DNA of 64,000 nt from Moniliella sp. 'wahieum' (taxonomy: Eukaryota > Basidiomycota > Moniliellomycetes > Moniliellales > Moniliellaceae): the NCBI GenBank assembly GCA_003971905.1, contig RSEE01000040.1:1-64000 (forward strand). The letters are read 5' to 3'. Shown piece by piece: positions 56,607 through 64,000 of the stretch. Every line of letters begins with the position of its first letter. The first letter of the stretch is position 1. The notes under the pieces were generated by a model. That model searched no databases. It worked only from the letters and a program-made list of their open reading frames with translations, and had not been told where the DNA came from. Made by a program: the position numbers and the translations under genes.

Positions 56607-59061
56607 ATGCCTCGCGTCCACTTTCCTCTCCCTGGAACGGAAATCCACCTGCTTTCCACCCCGAAACACCGCCGCAACGGCATAACGAGGATTGGTAAGT
56701 CGAAGCGTCAAGAGCATACTACTATCTCTAGTAGGACGAAGAAGAAGCACTGTGTGTTCTTGCTAACTGTGATCCATCTTTTTATGAATGTGTTTCATTT
56801 TGCTCACAGGCTTATGCCTACCCCCAAGCCCGTTGTCCTTCCTCCCGAGGCGAAGAAAGTTTCTCGTTACATATCCGAACACTATCGTAACATGGGCATA
56901 CGTGCTGTTACCAACTCGAATCAACAGCCGCAGTCCAACGAGCTCATCAACATATCCCACGGTTGGGGAGGAAGCCTCCCACCAGCAGATCCGAAGTCCA
57001 CATCCCATTCTAATCTTGGTCAACAACTCAAACATTTGTCCACTCATCAATATCATGGCGACTACGCGCCCACCCCCGTCTCTTATCATCGACATCTAGC
57101 CTCATCACACAGTCACACTCGTACCGAACCACACTCCGTCTCATTCCCTCTTCAACGCGCCCATTCCAAGGACAAGAACCACGCCCAGAACATCACATCA
57201 TATCACTCCACACCACCTACTACGTTTCCGGCAGAGCGAAAGGCATACAACACCGAAGAAGCCTATTGTATGCCCGGCTCTTACCCCGACTCTCTCCAAC
57301 AGCCGACATCAAACTATAAATACCCCAGCACACCGGTCAACTACGGTCCCGCCACAACAGGAGCTGCATCAGCTACGCATTCGATGGTAGCAGGAAGCTT
57401 GACCACGACTCGTCCTCGGGCTCACAGCATTGATTATGGAAGCCGTCACTTTCCTACTCAAAAGCCCAGTGCAATCCATGTGCATTCCTGGACCGACCCC
57501 TTCAGCCAGGCTTCCACGGGTTCTCACAGTGCGTACCCACCGGTTTCTTACCAGTTTGTACCGCGCCCCAACCTTTTCTCCTTATTTTCTTATTTACTGA
57601 GTGACGTCCTCATCTCTCTTCCTTTTGTTTTACAGGAATGAGAAGCGCTCGCGCGTCCAAAACAGTCCGTTTTACACCGTCTACATTTGACCCTATCGCT
57701 AAGCGATCTCAGCCCCTGGTTCAGTTTCACGAACCAACTCAAGCCCAGATGCAGCCCCGGTCCCAGTTCAGCCCGTACATCAAGTTCCGCCCAAACCACA
57801 TGCGTCACAACTTCAACCCCAGGTCCAGCATCAACTTCAGCCCCAGCTTCAGCTTGGCACCCACGGTTCCCATCATCCGGCGCCTCCAATTCCGAGAAAG
57901 CCCTCCGCAAAGGCCGAACCTATGCGTCAGATGTACCCACCACCGCCACTGTCTTCTCATTCCACCCTCATGCCACGTCAGACGCAGCAGCATAAGGATA
58001 GCTCAGCCCAGCCTTCATTCACGTCTGGCCCTTCTGCTTCAGCGCATGGCTTTCCCTTCGTTATACGCGTCGGCGAGCCCTATTGATTGGGATCAGCTAT
58101 GTGGGCCATTCTAAACTGGGCCTGAACGGGCCGTGGAACAAAGTGGATGAAATGCTGCGTTGGATCATGTGGCAGAGTCCTGATTCGGAGCGGTACAAAC
58201 CCGAAAATGTGGTGTTTAAGGACGATCCCAACCTGTCCGTGCGCAGCCAGCCCACTCGGGCTAATATGGAGGGGGCGATGAACTGGCTCGTACGCGACGC
58301 CCAGCCGGGCGATTCGTTCTTCTTCTACTATTGCGGTCACGGCACCCATCTCCATCCTTCCCATATGACAGGGGGGGCGGATGAAACACCGGAGTGTTAT
58401 ACCGGCTGATTATGCGACGCAGGGAATCATCACTGATGAAGACCTCTACCATCATCTGGTAGCCCCCTTGCCTGCTCAATCCAAATTGGTTACCGTGTTT
58501 GATTGTTGCCAAGGAGAAACATGCTGGCCTTGCCATGGGTATACAATGGCATGGGCAACCTCAAGGAATCGAAAATGATTGAATGGTGGGAGGATGAACG
58601 GTGGGCCAAGGTACTCCGCGCTTTCGAGAGCAACGATATGGACAGTGTTGCCCGAGATATGTTGAAAATTTTGCCTCAAGCAAGTGTTCAACAGTCGCGT
58701 GACCAACTCATACGCAACCGAACGTCCAAGGCCATGGTGGTACGTCAATGATATCCCTCTCATCCATTGAGTGTTCTTTATTTTGGCTCACACACGAACC
58801 CCCAAAATGATCATGGTATGGCACAGATCGTCCTCTGGAAGTAAGCTCGACAGCCAGATCAAGGGCCGTCGGGGCCACGAAAGCACAAGCTTGGGAGCAC
58901 TCACTTCCTTCCTTCAACTTCTCCAGAAGAACCCTTCCCCGACCTATTATCACGTGCTCACCCACCTTCGCGACCAGCTTGTGGTGCAGCATGGCCAAAA
59001 GCCCCACTTGGCTTGTTCTCACTTTATTGAAGGCCTGATGAACCACACATTTACGATCTGA
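56607..59061 (+). CDS. MCA1: Divergent metacaspase (clan CD cysteine peptidase), frame broken
   Basis: Metacaspases cleave after Arg or Lys and act in stress and protein quality control. A long Pro/Gln/Tyr-rich prodomain comes first, e.g. STPVNYGPATTG and HQLQPQLQLGTHGSHHPAPP (another frame near 57810). The p20 part starts RRRALLIGISYVGHSKLGLN (58060). It continues FFFYYCGHGTH (catalytic His) and LVTVFDCCQGET (catalytic Cys), then LALPWVYNGMGNLKES. The p10 part ends KPHLACSHFIEGLMNHTFTI at 59061. The usual DxCHSG is DCCQGE here. Introns are likely at 56694-56810 (GTAAGT, CTAAC branch) and about 57531-57638. The start at 56607 is tentative. GC content is lower than in other genes of the window. 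Confidence 0.85.
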
Positions 59062-60083
59062 CGCCGCCTTACCAGATGATGTGGTACTTTGCTGCCGGGT
59101 AGAGTCCAAGGATGCCCTTCGGACTCCCCGCCATACCATATACATTCGATGATGATATATCTGTTCTGCATCGTTCACTTTGTTTCTCCTGTGGATCGTT
59201 CTTCAAGCTTCGTATTTGCAATATATGCCACTTCCGTCCCATCCTATATCATCCCTTCATCATATGAGTGTACACGCCGGAGTGGAATTTGCGTCTTTCG
59301 TTGACCTAACATATAATTCCGGCTATTTTCATTGAAAATGATGGTTCATAGTTGCACACATGCTCGCCAACACACGCCCATATCCCAATCCACCCACGCT
59401 TCATTCGGTTCTTCGAAGGAATGCTGAGAGCTTGACCGTTCTGATCCGCTCGTTAATACGCCCTTTTGATGGCATATTGATTCGATGGACGCGCGCGAGC
59501 TGACAGAACAAGCTGGCGAGAGCACACAGGGTTAAGTTTCTCGCTATTGTTCTACTATGAACTGGGCAGAAAACATGATATAAACATCCACTCAGTACGC
59601 TCGCTCTGATCCGCAGGGTTTTGACGATAGCGCTAAGGTAAAAAAGAAGAGGGCAATAAATTCCTTCGCCATTGCCGATCAGTTCAACTGTACCGCGACT
59701 ATACGAAGACCTAGTCAGGCTGGCTCACAAGACGTGCATGCCTTGAAGGGTACGTGCCGTTTAGGGATTGCCTCATGATGCGCCCCCATGCTTGATTGGA
59801 CGCAGGTGCAGACGAGGATGCTCCAGCGGTGCCTCTGCCGACAGGGCAACACTTGCGCCGAAAGGTCTGAGACTCAGATCGAGACCTGGATTTGAATCTG
59901 AAACATTCGGCCATAGTTGGAAGGGACCTCAGGTCACATGTCACAACCCCCCCACTTATTCCGCCCCCGGTTGTTCAGGTTTTATAGAGCAGGAGGAGGC
60001 GGGGACTTTTGTCGAATTCCCCCATCCGATCCCTCTCCGCTGTTCCGCCAACCTCCTTACCACCTGCCTGCCCACTCCCACCC
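59062..60083. other. Intergenic region upstream of FUR1
   Basis: No gene seen. AT-rich until about 59700, then GC-rich into the FUR1 leader. Confidence 0.5.
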
Positions 60084-60814
<731 letters not shown>

Positions 60815-61195
60815 TCACGTTTGCCGTCATGCTCAACTGACGCTCGCCTCTGGTCAGACCGATCAGAGGAAAATGCAAGAAATGCAGTTTAGGATGTGGA
60901 TTGAGGGAAATCTGTGGGGCTGGGAGGATTGTATGTGCAGCGCACGGACAGTACGCCGATCTTTCCAGGACAGACCCTTGAAGTTTGAGCTACTCCTGTT
61001 ATACAAGGTCGAGACTGGGCGTCCAGAGTCAAGGCCCAAGGGGCCGATGACAATGAAAACGTTGACATGACGGTTGAGATCCGAATCACGCATGAGAACA
61101 GAACAGGTTGGCTAGGACTGTCTAACAAAAAAACAAAGCCGCGCCAAGAGGAACTGCAATTTCGGATTGCTATTACCTAAGGCAACCGCCATGGC
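60815..61195. other. Intergenic region, FUR1 to FMN-binding protein gene
   Basis: No gene seen besides the read-through frame of FUR1. Confidence 0.4.
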
Positions 61196-62075
61196 TCGTG
61201 CACTGTACTCACACTCACACCTGCCAAATCCCAGGCCTCGGGCTGAGGCCCCAACAGACCTCCTTTTCCTGCCCAGATCTACATCGGTTTTGATAGCTTC
61301 GAACCACCAATGTCGTCGCAGCCCGGGTGGAAACATTGCTCCAAGAGACGATTGCGGCCAGCACTCGGGTAACAGGGTCCCTCTGCCAGTGAGTATGCGC
61401 ATGCCTAGCTACTTCCCAGCCTCCTCATCTGCGCCAGGGTTGGGTGCTAACGAAATACGCGCAGATTACTATACGCTCTCCACCATTGATACCGGTCCGC
61501 CTCCGACGCCCAAAGCACGTATCGTGGTCCACCGTGCCTTTCTCAAACGAGCACAGGGCGATAAGGAAGTGAGCCTGGTTCAACGTGGGTTTGCAAGCAA
61601 CAGTGTGCTTGTCACCACAACCGATTGGCGCTCGCCCAAGGCCAATGCGCTCACCGAGCAGATCACCAAAACCGCAAAGCGTATGCCGAGGTGTGCTGGT
61701 GGTTAATGATGCAAACCTGATGTTCCGTCTGGCTTGTGTCGTGCAATTGCTGCCTCATCAGTCGCAAGCTTCGCTGCTCGATGGAACGCTCACGCCGCCT
61801 TCCACGAGGGAGAGGCTACGTTTATGGCAGCTCGAGCGAAAGAGACTGTTTGACAACATGCCCCCGGGTTATTGGTTTCTTTTGCCAATCCGACTGGGGG
61901 TGAACCCACCCCTATGAAAGAGAACTGTTTGAGGCACATGAGCCCGGTCCGGGAAGGACACTCCGCCGCCCTCAACACTTGGTCAACCCCTTTCCCTCGT
62001 TTTCTAAGAAGCCCCAGAGGCTACGACAGTGAAGAAAAGGAGATTGTCCACCAAGCTGATCTCAAGTACGGATAA
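61196..62075 (+). CDS. Pyridoxamine-phosphate-oxidase-like FMN-binding protein (Alr4036 family)
   Basis: Members of this family fold as split-barrel flavoproteins. The pattern fits: RTTNVVAARVETLLQETIAA (near 61300) and YYTLSTIDTGPPPTPKARIV with VHRAFLK, then SNSVLVTTTDWRSPKANALT, AEVCWW, FRLACVVQLLP, LERKRLFDNMPPG and SFANPTGGEPTPMKENC. A likely intron at about 61388-61462 has GTGAGT, CTAAC and GCAG signals. Frame breaks occur near 61680 and 61870. The start at 61196 is weak, since it opens a frame that does not hold the conserved text. The C-terminus may extend to about 62230 in another frame. Substrate unknown. Confidence 0.65.
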
Positions 62076-64000
62076 ACTTGTATGGCGGCCAAAGGCGTGG
62101 ATACTGACGGTTGGACAGTTTTGTTCTCGTCGCATTGGCCACCGTACGAATATCGGTGTGTTGGCCTTGGTCCGGGCGAAACGATCATTATGGACACTGG
62201 AGGGTGAGCGCCAAGCAGGTGGAAGGAAGTGTGGATGAGCACAAGCTCGTTCCCTGATAGGCCACCACTGTGTCTGACATGGAGGGCTTGCCTACTATGC
62301 GAGAATTCGGTTTTCTATGAGGATAGCATGCCTTTATTTCTGCCAGCGTGCTGCTGCTTTTTAAGAAGGCAGTGGATCAGTTTTATCAGATGGCATATCG
62401 ATAGTATATGATGTCTACAGAATCAACACTGCTCCACTTTTTTCTGTAGAGAAGCACTTCGCATGCCAGGCTCGCTCATTCGGCGCTGCTGCTAATTCGT
62501 GCCAACTCAATGAGAAGCCAGTGGAGTCACCGCGGTAGATCGAACCCCCTGTGGTTCCCCCATTCGCATCCAAATTGAATGTAGCGCGAGAGGATACGAA
62601 CGCGTGGTAGACGAGAGAATCGATGAATATCCAATGAGACTCCGCAGTAAGGCATTTTGCAATGCCGAAACATCTTGTTGGCCGTCTTTTTGGTGGCACG
62701 ATAATACCCGCCGTCGTCATAACCAAGGAAGGACAGCTCCTGAAGTATACTTTTAGCGTTTTGTCACATTCCGCTTGCTCCAAAACAGTCCGAGCAACTC
62801 CTTTTCCCGGCGTTCCCCGGAGTTTCGCGGTTCCTCAAAAGTACCCCCTTTCCGTGGGCAATTACTGCATCGGCCCCGAATCCCTAAAGTGTGGTCCCCC
62901 CCTCTTCCCAACCCTCGGCAAGTTCCTGTGGCCCTGTCACTATAGTTCACCGGGCAATCCATGTGCCGGCCTTCCTCCCACGCTGCGTCGTGTCTTGTTT
63001 CCATCAGATGCGTTTTGCACACCCCATGGCTTGAGGGACTGTAGAATCTGTTTGGGGCGGCAACATATCCACCGAAGTCATGTGCCAACGTTCAACGTTT
63101 TCAACACGTTCAACATGTCATCCACCGGCCTATTCGAAGGTCTCCCTCCACGGAGGCCAATCATTAATCATCATTACTTGTCCTCGGCCTCACATGCGGC
63201 TGCATGATAGTGGGCACAAGTGCTGCTGCGCAAACGCGAAGAGGTGACCGGTGATCGATGAGAACGGAGATCTGTGAGATCGGGATCGATGAGCAGATGA
63301 GCTAATCAGCGTGAGGCCTGAGTGCCTGAGCGATGGCTCATCGGCTGAGCGAGAACCGGGGGCCTCGGGCCGGTGAAGCGTTCGTTTCCTCTGCTCCTCA
63401 TGTCATGGATGAGGCTGAAGCGGCGCTGAAGCTTGAAGCTTGAAAAAAATCAGATTATCGAAGATCGATGAGAGAAGCTTTTGCAACCGGAAGGGGGGGA
63501 CAGATGGATTTGGTGGTGCGCAAAAGTTGTAGGTGGCCCTGGCAAGGTAATAAATCAAAGCAGAGGCCTCCCCACCGCGGGCCGGAGGGGGACAGGTAGG
63601 CGGGAATGGTCGGTAGCCTGTAGGGTGGCGGTGTAGGGTGTACGACTGTACTTTCGCAGTCGCAATGCCATGATTGAATGTCATGGCGGGGGCACTGGGG
63701 CACTGCTGGCACGGAGGGGCTGAGCGCTCGGAAGCCCAGAGCGCTCAGCCTGGGCGTTTAGCCGCTTAGCCGCCGTGGCGGCATCCTCCAGCACTGGCGG
63801 TGTGCCCCTATAGACCTCCGTCTGACCGGCTGACTACTGCCCGCAGGCCGCAGCTGGCGCGCCTCGTGCGGGGGTGGCGGACCACGTGGGGGGGGCGTCC
63901 GGGCGAGCCAGTGACGAGCCGGAGCACCTGCGACGGAGCCTGGGGGCAGTGTGCCCGCGTCGCTTCCGCTTGGTGCATGCGGCTGATCGCTACGGATCGG
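62076..64000. other. Terminal region without recognisable genes
   Basis: Frames at 62662-63207 (+) and 62415-62783 (-) are long but show no domain. GATCGATGAG and GAGATCTGTGAGATCGG words cluster at 63245-63300. GC content rises strongly after 63700. Confidence 0.45.

Noticed and set aside
60815-61070. A 90-residue C-terminal extension on uracil phosphoribosyltransferase
   Set aside because: The family ends shortly after GDFGDRYY, and the extra text has no conserved content; a lost base near 60801 would give a stop at 60814.

Overview
The window looks like nuclear DNA of a basidiomycete fungus, perhaps from Ustilaginomycotina. It carries eukaryotic housekeeping genes with very short introns of about 35 to 90 bp. 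These have GT-AG ends and a clear CTAAC or CTGAC branch site just before the acceptor. Fungus-typical genes include DASH subunit ASK1, RSC4, MIC10, TOM22 and a GH15 glucoamylase. Residue choices in CK2 alpha, PAN3 and MCM5 fit basidiomycetes. The species cannot be named from the sequence alone.

Reading frames are broken again and again inside strongly conserved proteins such as CK2 alpha, MCM5, carnitine acetyltransferase and TIM44. Where I worked a break out, one base is missing, usually in a short homopolymer. The simplest reading is uncorrected long-read consensus error, not mass pseudogenisation. All gene spans below are outer limits, and exon phases are often unreliable.

Layout. 0-4.2 kb: a weak hypothetical ORF, then intergenic DNA with a dispersed repeat copy. 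4.2-13.5 kb (+): carnitine acetyltransferase, ASF1, a CHCHD5/MIX14-like twin-Cx9C protein, YTM1, ASK1. 14-25 kb: TIM44 (+), PAN3 (-) divergent from a Ctr copper transporter (+), VTI1 (-), a low-complexity protein (+), an F-BAR/RhoGAP protein (+). 25.4-26.4 kb: tRNA-Ala(AGC) with a second repeat copy beside it. 27-32 kb: a small unknown protein, then a pseudouridine synthase reading in frame into a THUMP-type methyltransferase. 33-45.5 kb: secreted glucoamylase (+), MIC10 (+), TOM22 (-), CK2 alpha (+), an acyl-CoA dehydrogenase relic (-), MCM5 (-), a DHHC palmitoyltransferase (+). 47.8-54.2 kb: a Ser/Pro-rich unknown (+) and RSC4-like tandem bromodomain protein (-). 54.2-62.1 kb: an AT-richer stretch with a divergent metacaspase, then uracil phosphoribosyltransferase and an FMN-binding pyridoxamine-phosphate-oxidase-like protein. 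The last 2 kb show no recognisable gene.

The genes do not form a pathway cluster; this is ordinary eukaryotic gene order. Mitochondrial biogenesis is well represented (TIM44, TOM22, MIC10, the twin-Cx9C protein, carnitine acetyltransferase). The most interesting candidate is the pseudouridine synthase/THUMP methyltransferase fusion, which would put two RNA-modifying activities in one polypeptide.
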